NCBI GenBank assembly: GCA_002509495.1
Contig: DAEV01000095.1
Span: forward strand, 553 to 7,290
DNA from: Methanolinea sp. UBA473
GTDB taxonomy: Archaea; Halobacteriota; Methanomicrobia; Methanomicrobiales; Methanospirillaceae
Length of the DNA stretch: 6,738 nt
Reading direction: 5' to 3'
A model generated the notes under the pieces. It made no database searches. It was not told the origin of the DNA and saw only the letters and a list, made by a program, of their open reading frames with translations. Shown in pieces: positions 1-5,383 of this stretch. The translations under genes were made by a program, and so were the position numbers. Positions within the stretch are counted from its first letter, which is position 1, and each line of letters starts with the position of its first letter.

Positions 1-306
1 AACCCTTTGTGGTTCATCTAACAGTCGCTCATCGAAGAGTTAAAGGTTTCGAAATATTTGCTAGATAAACGGTTTTTAGTGCCGGAAACGGCAAAAAACG
101 GGTTTTTTTGGGTATTTAATCGCCTCAAGTTTCGTTAAGGAAAAATAAATTGTGTTACAGTTTGGAAAGCGTTTTCAGGTATTTTTCGCAAAATAACTAT
201 AAAATGCCGGGGAATAGCGGAAGAATCGGTCAGGGGATCGTATTGAAGACAAATCAGAAGCATTTCCGGTGAAAACGTTCACGGGATACATTATCCGCCT
301 GAAAAC
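1..306. other. AT-rich gene-free stretch
   Basis: No convincing gene is visible here on either strand. The stretch is clearly richer in A and T than the coding region to its right. It contains a strong hairpin with T-runs near 72-109, listed separately. A TATA-like box near 197-205 reads CTATAAAAT on plus and ATTTTATAG on minus. On the minus strand it could serve a gene lying left of the window; on the plus strand no believable reading frame follows. It is most simply the 3' flank of the gene at 307-639 plus the promoter region of the next gene. Confidence 0.5.
72..109. terminator. Hairpin with T-runs, probable (bidirectional) terminator
   Basis: On the plus strand TGCCG (80-84) pairs with CGGCA (89-93) across a GAAA tetraloop. 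The stem extends through GTTTTT (72-77) and AAAAAC (94-99) after a two-base AG bulge. A run of seven T follows at 103-109, as in an intrinsic terminator. The minus strand has a T6 run (98-93), so it could also end leftward transcripts such as that of the gene at 639-307. The A-run 93-98 can alternatively pair with the T-run 103-108. The structure is seen directly; the role is inferred. Confidence 0.5.
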
Positions 307-639
307 TCATTTGTGGGGAGCAGGGTTCTCCGATTCAGGGACAGTCAGGCAGATGTGGCTGCTCCCTTCGCTGATCCCGAGGTCGGTCCTGTTCGTCAAT
401 GTTCCCCGCATACACGGGGTGATCAGGGTCCCGGAGAACAGGTGCATCATGCATCTCCCGTCATCCTCCTCCCTCTCCCAGGTAAGAACGAGATCTTCCC
501 TGTTTTCAAGGGCTGAGCGGACCATCTTTTCGACCATTGCAGGCAGGTCTTTTTCGGATTTATTTCGGTGCCTCTTGCCGGTCCCCATATCCATCGAGGA
601 GGTCTTGTATCCGGGATCCCAATATCTTATCCGTGACAA
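307..639 (-). CDS. Hypothetical protein, 110 aa
   Basis: I do not recognise this protein. It is hydrophilic, with an acidic/basic middle (EREEDDGR near residues 55-62) and a C-terminal half that looks beta-rich. Three cysteines lie near residues 63, 76 and 97. There is no signal peptide or membrane segment. The longest frame begins with TTG at 639; ATG codons at 594 and 588 are alternatives, and none has a clear Shine-Dalgarno, so the start is uncertain. A plus-strand frame (269-664, GTG start) covers the whole gene, but its product is serine- and arginine-rich like a shadow, so the minus frame is preferred. It lies beyond the T-rich terminator at 684-698 and is probably a separate transcription unit from the NifX-like gene upstream. 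Confidence 0.55.
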   Translation of the reverse strand: MSRIRYWDPGYKTSSMDMGTGKRHRNKSEKDLPAMVEKMVRSALENREDLVLTWEREEDDGRCMMHLFSGTLITPCMRGTLTNRTDLGISEGSSHICLTVPESENPAPHK

Positions 640-683
640 GGGGTCATTTGATGAGGGGAAGTGAGAATCTGGTCCCGTTCACG

Positions 684-698
684 AAAAAAGTAAAAAAA
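684..698 (-). terminator. T7/T6 terminator after NifX-like gene 2
   Basis: On the minus strand this reads seven T, then AC, then six T. Paired T-tracts without an obligatory hairpin are typical of archaeal terminators. It lies about 150 bases after the stop of the NifX-like gene at 846-1190 and would separate that unit from the hypothetical gene at 639-307. The same T/A-rich tract could alternatively be the TATA region of that hypothetical gene. Confidence 0.5.
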
Positions 699-782
699 CT
701 CTTTCGCTGATTCGCCTGTTTTCAATTTGACGTTGCCTATCCAACCGCCAGTTCGCTGGTTCGGCCAACCATTTCAGCCTGA

Positions 783-834
783 TTCCGGTCACATCGCCAT
801 GGGATCATCGAAATCGTTCCAATAGTGACCGGAA
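783..834. repeat. 10-bp perfect inverted repeat, 32-nt loop
   Basis: TTCCGGTCAC at 783-792 is matched by its exact reverse complement GTGACCGGAA at 825-834. It begins 11 bases after the stop codon of NifX-like gene 2. It may be a 3'-end stem-loop in that mRNA or a remnant of a mobile-element end. The smaller dyad CCAG-TTCG-CTGG follows at about 748-759, and CCAACC is directly repeated at 741-746 and 765-770. Nothing here encodes a transposase. Confidence 0.5.
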
Positions 835-845
835 CTTGTGGATCA

Positions 846-1190
846 TTACCCGCACTCGTGTGAATGATGACAACTGCTCTGTCCGGGTACGATCTTTCCC
901 TCGACGAAATCCTGGATCACGGTGTCGATTGGGCCGGATATCCCAAGGAATACTTCGATATTTCTGGTGCAGAACAGGTCCACGGCCCTCGGACCCATCC
1001 CTCCGGCAAGGACGTGTGTTACGTGATGCTCAGCGAGGAACGCAGGGAGTTTTCCCGGTTCATGTCCCGGACTTGTGAGAATTTCTTTTTTCGAGATTGT
1101 GGTATCCTCAACCGTGAAAAGGGCATATTCGGCACAATGCCCGAAATGCCCGGATACATCGTTTCCATCTTTTGCGATTGCGACTTTCAT
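846..1190 (-). CDS. NifX/NifB-type dinitrogenase iron-molybdenum cofactor family protein 2
   Basis: A 114-aa cytoplasmic protein of the Nitro_FeMo-Co family, the fold shared by NifX, NafY and the NifB C-terminal domain. These proteins bind or carry metal-sulfur clusters. Visible signatures are the N-terminal strand MKVAIAKDG, GHFGHCAEY (residues 14-22) and LAGGMGPRA (61-69). The tail, residues 105-113 (SSCHHSHEC), is rich in Cys and His and is a plausible metal site; NifX-like protein 1 in this window lacks it. The ATG start follows AGGAG with a 5-base spacer. It lies 27 bases after the DUF5320 stop and is almost surely co-transcribed with it. No nitrogenase structural gene is present, so nitrogen fixation should not be assumed. 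Confidence 0.9.
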   Translation of the reverse strand: MKVAIAKDGNDVSGHFGHCAEYALFTVEDTTISKKEILTSPGHEPGKLPAFLAEHHVTHVLAGGMGPRAVDLFCTRNIEVFLGISGPIDTVIQDFVEGKIVPGQSSCHHSHECG

Positions 1191-1217
1191 GAGGTCTCCT
1201 GAAAAATTATTCCTGGT

Positions 1218-1496
1218 TTACCACCGTGTGCACCTGCGTCCACGACCGCCACCCCATGCATTTCCACGCCCGCCGCCAAAGGGGATGCCCCCCTGTCCGG
1301 CGCCCATTACGGGCGAGCCCGGGGAGTTCCTGTCCGGAGACACCCCTGGTTGTTCCGATTCATATGCAGCGTCTTCCGGTTCCCGCACCGGAGGAATAAG
1401 GGCATTATTTCGTGGGGGTGCACACCGGCACCGTCCAAATCCCCGGCCCGTCCCCGGCCCCTCTCCGAGAGGTCCGGTTCCATTCAATCCTGGCAT
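1218..1496 (-). CDS. DUF5320 family protein
   Basis: A small 92-aa protein, rich in Gly, Pro and Arg, of unknown function. The N-terminus, MPGLNGTGPLGEGPGTGRG, followed by a CxC pair (residues 23 and 25), matches the hallmark 'GDGTGPxGxGPxTGRGxGxC' start of DUF5320 proteins. These commonly sit next to NifX-type, Mrp and DUF134 genes in anaerobes. The C-terminus repeats GGGRG before ending RRCTRW. The middle is low-complexity and probably disordered. The ATG start is preceded by AGGAGAG with a 7-base spacer. It is the first gene of a unit driven by the promoter/palindrome at 1535-1554. A structural or cluster-handling role is a guess from context only. Confidence 0.82.
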   Translation of the reverse strand: MPGLNGTGPLGEGPGTGRGFGRCRCAPPRNNALIPPVREPEDAAYESEQPGVSPDRNSPGSPVMGAGQGGIPFGGGRGNAWGGGRGRRCTRW

Positions 1497-1534
1497 AGAT
1501 GTTCTCTCCTGGTACCCTGTCCGGCACCATATTT

Positions 1535-1554
1535 ACTCATATGAGTATAAATAC
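1535..1554 (-). promoter_or_regulatory. Promoter with palindromic operator A (DUF5320-NifX unit)
   Basis: The plus strand carries ACTCATATGAGT at 1535-1546, a perfect palindrome that extends to 14 bp as TACTCATATGAGTA. Directly upstream in the gene direction is a TATA-like box, TATTTATA on minus (1554-1547). The palindrome therefore lies between the TATA box and the expected start near 1525, where a bound protein would block initiation. It sits 33 bases after the DUF134 stop and 38 bases before the DUF5320 ATG, showing that DUF5320 can be transcribed separately. Closely related sequences occur at 4170-4181 and 5270-5281. Confidence 0.72.
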
Positions 1555-1579
1555 TTAAAAGATGAGATTCCGGCAAGGA

Positions 1580-2026
1580 TTAGTCCGGATGCTGTTCCAT
1601 GCTGTCATCGCCCTCAAAACGGGTCGGCAATGCCGCACGGGGGCAGATGCCCCCGTCCTCCTTCGGGCAGATTCCGCGGTTCCGCTGTGGGCAGAACCCC
1701 GCAAGTCTGCGGTCACAACCGCTGACTTCGATGGATTTTCCATTCACGAGAGCATCCACGACCTTGCGCCTGGCTTCGTGGATATCCCGCCATACGGTCT
1801 TTCTCGAAACGCCGAGTACTATGGATGCTTCTTCCTGGGAAAGCCCCTGCAGGTCGATCAGGTTCAGTACCGCCATCTGCTCCGGAAGGATCGTGTTGCC
1901 TTCTGTCTCGACGTTCGGATTGCACTGCGGCGCATAGCACCTCGGTGTGGGGCAGTCATCGAGGGAGCGGTTCCTGCGTGGACGTCCCCGGCGACGGCAG
2001 TATCGGTCTCCTTCAGGATTCTCCAT
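1580..2026 (-). CDS. DUF134 (UPF0251) family DNA-binding protein with Cys-rich tail
   Basis: A 148-aa predicted DNA-binding protein. It shows the DUF134 pattern: RYCRRRGRPRR near the N-terminus (residues 8-18), cysteines at 25, 30 and 35, then a helix-turn-helix, GLSQEEASIVLGVSRKTVWR (61-80), and RRKVVDALVNGKSIEVSG (86-103). After the core comes an unusual tail with Cys at 104, 112, 120 and 128, each eight residues apart, in a repeat like C-P-x4-G-I. The matching DNA shows GGGCAG every 24 bases at 1641, 1665 and 1689. Eight Cys in all suggest a metal or Fe-S site (inference). The ATG overlaps the stop of MinD-ferredoxin ATPase 2 as TAATG, implying translational coupling. It is the likely regulator of the palindromic operators nearby, not proven. 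Confidence 0.88.
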   Translation of the reverse strand: MENPEGDRYCRRRGRPRRNRSLDDCPTPRCYAPQCNPNVETEGNTILPEQMAVLNLIDLQGLSQEEASIVLGVSRKTVWRDIHEARRKVVDALVNGKSIEVSGCDRRLAGFCPQRNRGICPKEDGGICPRAALPTRFEGDDSMEQHPD

Positions 2027-2898
2027 TACAGTGCCTTCAACTCCCGATCAAGATTGACAGCCAGCGCTTGTATCGCTTTTGCTGCAGGCGAGGTGTCCCC
2101 GCATGTGACGGATTTACCGTTCCTGACCAACTCGGTGATCCAGGGATCGAACGGGATCTTCCCGAGCATCGGGATGTCCTCCTCCCTGCACCACTGTTCG
2201 ATACTATCTGTGATGGCCTCCTCCAGGTCGAACCGGTTGATGGCAACTGCAATACGCGGTGAATTCTTCCGGGCGACCTTTACCACCCTTTTTAAGTCGT
2301 GGAGTCCCGAAATGCTCGGCTCGGTCACGACGAGGATCGCATCCACCCCGACAAGGGTTGAGATCAGCGGGCATCCGATCCCGGGGGGGCCGTCGACCAG
2401 GAAGATGTCCTTTTTCTGATCCTGTCCGAGTGCTGTCTTTTTCACCGCATGGACAAGAAGCCCTGAATTGCCGGCACCCGGCTGAAGCCTGCCATGGGCG
2501 AGATGCCCCACTGCAGTGGACGACAGGCAGATTTCACCGGAAATCCTGGATTCCATGCGTATTGCCCCTGCAGGGCAGATATAGGCACAGACTCCGCAGC
2601 CCTCGCAGCGAATCGGACTGATCGAATAGTGCGCCTCCTCGCAGTCAACTGCCCTGAACCTGCAGTGCTCGGAACATTGCCCGCACCGGGTGCAGAGATC
2701 GGGATCGATCACCGCAACACTTGCACCGTAAAAAGGTTCCACGCGGATTCGCTTCGGCGCGAGCAGGAGCCCAAGGTTGGCCGCGTCCACGTCGCAGTCC
2801 GCAAGGAGGACACTGCTGGGGAGCAGGAATGAGAGTGCCGCGGTGACGACCGTCTTGCCAGTACCGCCCTTGCCGCTGATGACTGCCAGGCGGATCAC
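2026..2898 (-). CDS. MinD-superfamily P-loop ATPase with inserted ferredoxin domain 2
   Basis: A 290-aa cytoplasmic ATPase of the COG1149 type. The deviant Walker A motif GKGGTGKT is at residues 9-16. Two 4Fe-4S motifs of CxxCxxCxxxC form are inserted at Cys 69/72/75/79 and 98/101/104/108. The second nucleotide motif, FLVDGPPGIGCP, is at 166-177. Family members are thought to couple ATP hydrolysis to metal-cluster assembly or protein positioning. The chosen start is GTG at 2898. Its GTGA overlaps the TGA of ATPase 1 by four bases, GGGGTG lies just upstream, and the protein then begins MIRLAVISGKGG as the family does. A longer frame from 2958 would add 20 residues inside the upstream gene and is rejected. 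It is paralogous to ATPase 1 and probably forms a heteromeric pair with it. Confidence 0.93.
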   Translation of the reverse strand: MIRLAVISGKGGTGKTVVTAALSFLLPSSVLLADCDVDAANLGLLLAPKRIRVEPFYGASVAVIDPDLCTRCGQCSEHCRFRAVDCEEAHYSISPIRCEGCGVCAYICPAGAIRMESRISGEICLSSTAVGHLAHGRLQPGAGNSGLLVHAVKKTALGQDQKKDIFLVDGPPGIGCPLISTLVGVDAILVVTEPSISGLHDLKRVVKVARKNSPRIAVAINRFDLEEAITDSIEQWCREEDIPMLGKIPFDPWITELVRNGKSVTCGDTSPAAKAIQALAVNLDRELKAL

Positions 2899-3746
2899 CG
2901 GCGCACCCCGGCGAGGTCGCGGCACTGTTCGAAGAGCCCGGAAAACCTCCCCTGCCACTCCGGACTCCGCCTGCTGATGAGTTCGCCCCGGTTCTGCACG
3001 GAGGCAATTTTTCGGTCAAAGGGAATCGTCATCATCACCGGCAGCTCGTGGGTCGTGCAGAATTCGGTTGTCTTTCTATCCCGGCCGTCGCTGCGGTTGA
3101 TCACCACGCCGGCAGGAACACCGAGACAATCCGCTACCTCTGCTGCAAGACGAAGGTCGTGAAGGCCGAAGGGCGTGGATTCCGTCACGAGAATACAGGC
3201 GTCACAGCCTTCCACGGTCTCGACCACCGGGCAGGCGGTGCCTGGAGCGGCATCGAAAATGACGAGACATGAGCTCATGGAATGTTCCTTGGCCGACCGG
3301 ATGACTGGAGTGGCATGGGGTTGCCCTTCGTCAAGGATACCGGAGACGAGGGTCAGGAGGGAGGAGGGATGTGATATATTGATCTGCCCGATCCGTACCG
3401 GTTCTTCCCGGATGGCGCCTTTCGGGCAGATAAGCATGCACCCGCCACAGGAGTGGCAGAGATCGGAAAAGAAGAGAATCCTGTCCTGCAGAACAGTGAT
3501 GGCCCCGTATCGGCAAAAACCAGCGCATTTTCCGCAGCGATCACATACTTCGAGGTCGAATACAGGGACCGGCACACAAACCTCGGCAGAGGTTGCAGGC
3601 CCTCCGAAGAAGAGGTGGAGATTGGGCTCTTCCACGTCGCAGTCCACCAGCGTGGTATCAAGAGTCCTTGAAACAACCTCCGCAAGGTTGGCGGCCACCA
3701 GGGTCTTGCCCGTGCCGCCCTTTCCGCTTGCGACCGCAATTTTCAT
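2895..3746 (-). CDS. MinD-superfamily P-loop ATPase with inserted ferredoxin domain 1
   Basis: A 283-aa cytoplasmic ATPase of the same family as the next gene. The deviant Walker A GKGGTGKT is at residues 8-15. 4Fe-4S motifs are at Cys 68/71/74/78 and 97/100/103/107. The switch II-like segment LVIFDAAPGTACP is at 161-173. In bacteria such paired genes accompany NifX-like 'orange protein' genes and Mrp, as in the Desulfovibrio ORP locus, so an Fe-S-dependent partner role is likely (inference). The ATG at 3746 gives the family N-terminus MKIAVASGKGG. The extension to 3845 adds 33 residues unlike the family and overlaps the NifX-like gene. The Shine-Dalgarno is weak. The gene starts 56 bases after the NifX-like stop and overlaps the following gene by four bases. 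Confidence 0.93.
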   Translation of the reverse strand: MKIAVASGKGGTGKTLVAANLAEVVSRTLDTTLVDCDVEEPNLHLFFGGPATSAEVCVPVPVFDLEVCDRCGKCAGFCRYGAITVLQDRILFFSDLCHSCGGCMLICPKGAIREEPVRIGQINISHPSSLLTLVSGILDEGQPHATPVIRSAKEHSMSSCLVIFDAAPGTACPVVETVEGCDACILVTESTPFGLHDLRLAAEVADCLGVPAGVVINRSDGRDRKTTEFCTTHELPVMMTIPFDRKIASVQNRGELISRRSPEWQGRFSGLFEQCRDLAGVRR

Positions 3747-3802
3747 GGTTCGGATCCCTGAGGATTTTCCTGGCAAACCCGTGGGATTGTCATTTCTGTG
3801 CG

Positions 3803-4144
3803 TCACTGGCCTTCCGGAGTGCCGGGGTTGTTCCGCAAGTACCATTCCAGAGCGTCACGGACAGTCCCGCCGGCTCGATAGGTGATCATCGTGATTCCTG
3901 CCGCGGACAGTACCTGCCTGGCGTTTTCGCCAACCGCCCCGCTGATCAATACATTGGTCTTGTGGGCAATGAGAACCTGGGCAGCCTTGGGGCCGACTCC
4001 CCCGGCTCCACTTGCGAAGCTGTTCTCGATGGCCTCGAACGCTCCCGTTTCCCTGTCGATGAGAATGAAATACGGGGCCCGCCCGAACCGCTCTTCGTGG
4101 TGAGCTTCCAGGTGGGGTCCCTGTGCCGTGATGCAGATCTTCAT
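3803..4144 (-). CDS. NifX/NifB-type dinitrogenase iron-molybdenum cofactor family protein 1
   Basis: A 113-aa Nitro_FeMo-Co family protein, related in fold to NifX and to the cluster-binding orange protein ORP. It starts MKICITAQGP; key segments are EERFGRAPYFILID (17-30), ASGAGGVGPKAAQVL (44-58) and LISGAVGENA (66-75). The only Cys is at position 4, and the Cys/His-rich tail of NifX-like protein 2 is absent, so the two probably bind clusters differently or one acts as an apo partner. The start at 4144 is chosen because AGGAAGTGA lies 7 bases upstream and the family begins there; ATGs at 4165 and 4183 are rejected. It is the first gene of a four-gene operon with both MinD-ferredoxin ATPases and DUF134. 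Confidence 0.9.
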   Translation of the reverse strand: MKICITAQGPHLEAHHEERFGRAPYFILIDRETGAFEAIENSFASGAGGVGPKAAQVLIAHKTNVLISGAVGENARQVLSAAGITMITYRAGGTVRDALEWYLRNNPGTPEGQ

Positions 4145-4151
4145 GTATTGT

Positions 4152-4160
4152 TCACTTCCT
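4152..4160 (-). promoter_or_regulatory. Shine-Dalgarno site for NifX-like gene 1
   Basis: The minus strand reads AGGAAGTGA, one base from the archaeal ideal AGGAGGTGA, ending 7 bases before the ATG at 4144. It settles the start in favour of 4144 over the in-frame ATGs at 4165 and 4183. With the promoter box at 4181-4188 the mRNA leader must be very short, so this site would lie almost at the 5' end of the transcript. Confidence 0.7.
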
Positions 4161-4169
4161 GACATTATT

Positions 4170-4188
4170 ACCCATATGAGCATAAATT
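4170..4188 (-). promoter_or_regulatory. Promoter with palindromic operator B (NifX-MinD-MinD-DUF134 operon)
   Basis: The plus strand has ACCCATATGAGC at 4170-4181, differing from ACTCATATGAGT at two positions that partly keep the dyad. The adjacent TATA-like box reads AATTTATG on minus (4188-4181), preceded by a T6 run (4194-4189). Placement relative to the TATA box is the same as at site A. Aligned on the minus strand, sites A and B share CTCATATG-GTAA. The T-run may also end the transcript of the Mrp gene upstream. Since DUF134 is the last gene of this operon, autoregulation is plausible (inference). Confidence 0.68.
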
Positions 4189-4202
4189 AAAAAACATGCG
4201 GG

Positions 4203-4246
4203 TCGTGTCACATCTCCCGGGCGTCGAACGTTTGGCAATGACACGA
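4203..4246. repeat. 8-bp inverted repeat between mrp and the NifX operon
   Basis: TCGTGTCA at 4203-4210 is matched by TGACACGA at 4239-4246, a perfect dyad with a 28-base spacer. It lies upstream of promoter B and downstream of the Mrp stop at 4296. Nearby, GGGGGTCCCCC at 4268-4278 is also self-complementary. It could be a looped regulator site or a 3'-UTR stem; chance is not excluded. Confidence 0.35.
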
Positions 4247-4295
4247 TTCGCACAATTCGGATCCTGTGGGGGTCCCCCGATCGGTTCCCATTGAT

Positions 4296-5174
4296 TCAGG
4301 ACTCGATCGCGTTCACAAGGTTTTCCATTACCGATACGATCGCAGTCCACGAGGGTGAATTGGCATGGCGGAGAATGAACGGACGCCCTTCATCCCCGGC
4401 CTTCACCATCTCGGGGTCGAGAGGAATCGCGCCCAGATACGGGACACCCAGAGTTTCCGCTGCGTTCCTGCCCCCCCCGGTGCCGAAGAGATCGATTTCC
4501 CTGCCGCAGTGAGGGCAGGCCATCCCGCTCATGTTCTCGATGATGCCGAGCACCGGGATATCAAGTTTCTGGATAAATTTTACCGCCTTGCCGGCATCCA
4601 GCACGGCAACGTCCTGGGGCGTGGTCACGATCACTGCCCCGCGGACATTGGGAGCAAGTTGTGCGATGGAGAGAGCCTCGTCTCCCGTACCGGGAGGGAG
4701 GTCAACCACAAGGTAATCCAGCGGTCCCCAGTTCACTTCCGAGAGAAATTGCTGGATTGCCGCCATTTTCATCGGCCCCCTCCAGATAACCGGGGAACTG
4801 GTATCAGGGAGCAGGAATGCCATCGACATGACCGAGAGCGCTCCTGTCACATGGATCGGTTCGATGAGCTTGTCGATTACTGCCGGGTGCTGGTCTTCAA
4901 TACCAAGCATCTTGGGAATATCCGGGCCATGGATATCGAGGTCGAGCAGTCCGACATGGTTTCCTCTGCCCGAGAGAGCATAGGCGAGGTTGACTGAAAC
5001 GGTGGATTTGCCGACGCCACCCTTTCCCGAAAGGACGAGGATGACGTGCTTCACATCGATCGCAGCCTTCGGAGGCAGCGTCCCGGCTCCATGAGCCTGT
5101 TTCTGTCCTGCAGATGAACAGGGGGTGCCTGAACTGCTGCCTGTCGTATCCTGGTTGGTTTCCTGTTGTATCAT
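4296..5174 (-). CDS. mrp: Mrp/NBP35 (ApbC-type) Fe-S cluster carrier ATPase
   Basis: A 292-aa cytoplasmic P-loop protein of the Mrp/NBP35 family, which binds 4Fe-4S clusters at a dimer interface and delivers them to target proteins. The deviant Walker A GKGGVGKS is at residues 50-57, the family segment LDLDIHGPDIPKMLG at 77-91, and DLPPGTGD at 158-165. The cluster-binding pair is Cys220-Pro-His-Cys223. Residues 1-40 form a polar, low-complexity extension; it has only one Cys, so the N-terminal four-Cys ferredoxin-like domain of eukaryotic NBP35 is absent. The ATG is preceded by AAGGGG with about 9 bases of spacing. The gene has its own promoter (site C) and a long, foldable leader. Neighbours suggest it serves the NifX/MinD-ferredoxin proteins. 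Confidence 0.95.
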   Translation of the reverse strand: MIQQETNQDTTGSSSGTPCSSAGQKQAHGAGTLPPKAAIDVKHVILVLSGKGGVGKSTVSVNLAYALSGRGNHVGLLDLDIHGPDIPKMLGIEDQHPAVIDKLIEPIHVTGALSVMSMAFLLPDTSSPVIWRGPMKMAAIQQFLSEVNWGPLDYLVVDLPPGTGDEALSIAQLAPNVRGAVIVTTPQDVAVLDAGKAVKFIQKLDIPVLGIIENMSGMACPHCGREIDLFGTGGGRNAAETLGVPYLGAIPLDPEMVKAGDEGRPFILRHANSPSWTAIVSVMENLVNAIES

Positions 5175-5200
5175 GAGTATAGCCCCTTAACCCGCTGCGT

Positions 5201-5243
5201 GTCCGGGAGGACCGAGGGGGAATCCCCTCGAATCGGGAGATTC
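5201..5243 (-). promoter_or_regulatory. Three adjacent hairpins in the mrp leader
   Basis: Read on the minus strand, GAATC-TCCC-GATTC (5243-5230) is followed by CGAGGGG-ATTC-CCCCTCG (5230-5213) and then GTCC-TCCC-GGAC (5212-5201). The middle stem has seven perfect pairs. The hairpins lie in the predicted untranslated leader, roughly 25-70 bases before the mrp ATG. The first two share one base, and alternative pairings among the GGGA/TCCC segments are possible, so a switching or mRNA-stability element is conceivable. No known riboswitch class is recognised. Confidence 0.4.
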
Positions 5244-5269
5244 CTGATCGCTCATTCCCTCTAATTATT

Positions 5270-5295
5270 ACTCATATGCGCGAAAAATGATAAAG
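5270..5295 (-). promoter_or_regulatory. Promoter with palindromic operator C (mrp)
   Basis: The plus strand has ACTCATATGCGC at 5270-5281: the left half is identical to site A and the right half is altered. On the minus strand CATATGAGTAATAAT closely matches site B's CATATGGGTAATAAT. A weaker TATA-like CTTTATCA lies at 5295-5288 on minus. The predicted start near 5255 leaves a leader of about 80 bases before mrp. Confidence 0.6.
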
Positions 5296-5383
5296 GTACT
5301 GATCCGGACCCTGGGAGAGAGGTCGATCCGATGGGAGGAAAGGGACAGGGGTGTGATAAAACAGAAGAATGGGCAGAAAACAC

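Noticed and set aside
1641..1694. 24-bp spaced GGGCAG repeats considered as a non-coding repeat array
   Set aside because: They are in frame and encode the octad Cys repeat of the DUF134 tail, so they are explained by the protein.
1562..2419. Plus-strand frame of 285 codons
   Set aside because: It lies antisense to the DUF134 and MinD-ferredoxin 2 genes, which carry unmistakable family motifs; its product shows no recognisable domain.
2898..2958. Upstream extension of MinD-ferredoxin ATPase 2
   Set aside because: It adds 20 residues before the conserved MIRLAVISGKGG start; the GTG at 2898 overlaps the upstream stop as GTGA, which is the better start.
3746..3845. Upstream extension of MinD-ferredoxin ATPase 1
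   Set aside because: The added 33 residues overlap the NifX-like gene and do not resemble the family, whose start is MKIAVASGKGG.
3175..3885. Plus-strand frame of 236 codons
   Set aside because: It is antisense to MinD-ferredoxin ATPase 1, has Ser/Arg/Pro-rich shadow composition, and no recognisable domain.
846..4144. A nitrogen-fixation (nif) cluster
   Set aside because: Only the NifX-type fold is present; there is no nifH, nifD, nifK, nifE, nifN or radical SAM NifB, and the radical SAM gene here is of a SPASM peptide-modifying type.
4168..4350. Minus-strand 60-aa frame between mrp and NifX-like 1
   Set aside because: It overlaps the mrp end in another frame and runs through promoter B; composition is not protein-like.
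4365..4997. Plus-strand frame of 210 codons
   Set aside because: It is antisense to the well-supported mrp gene and His/Arg-rich in a way typical of a shadow.
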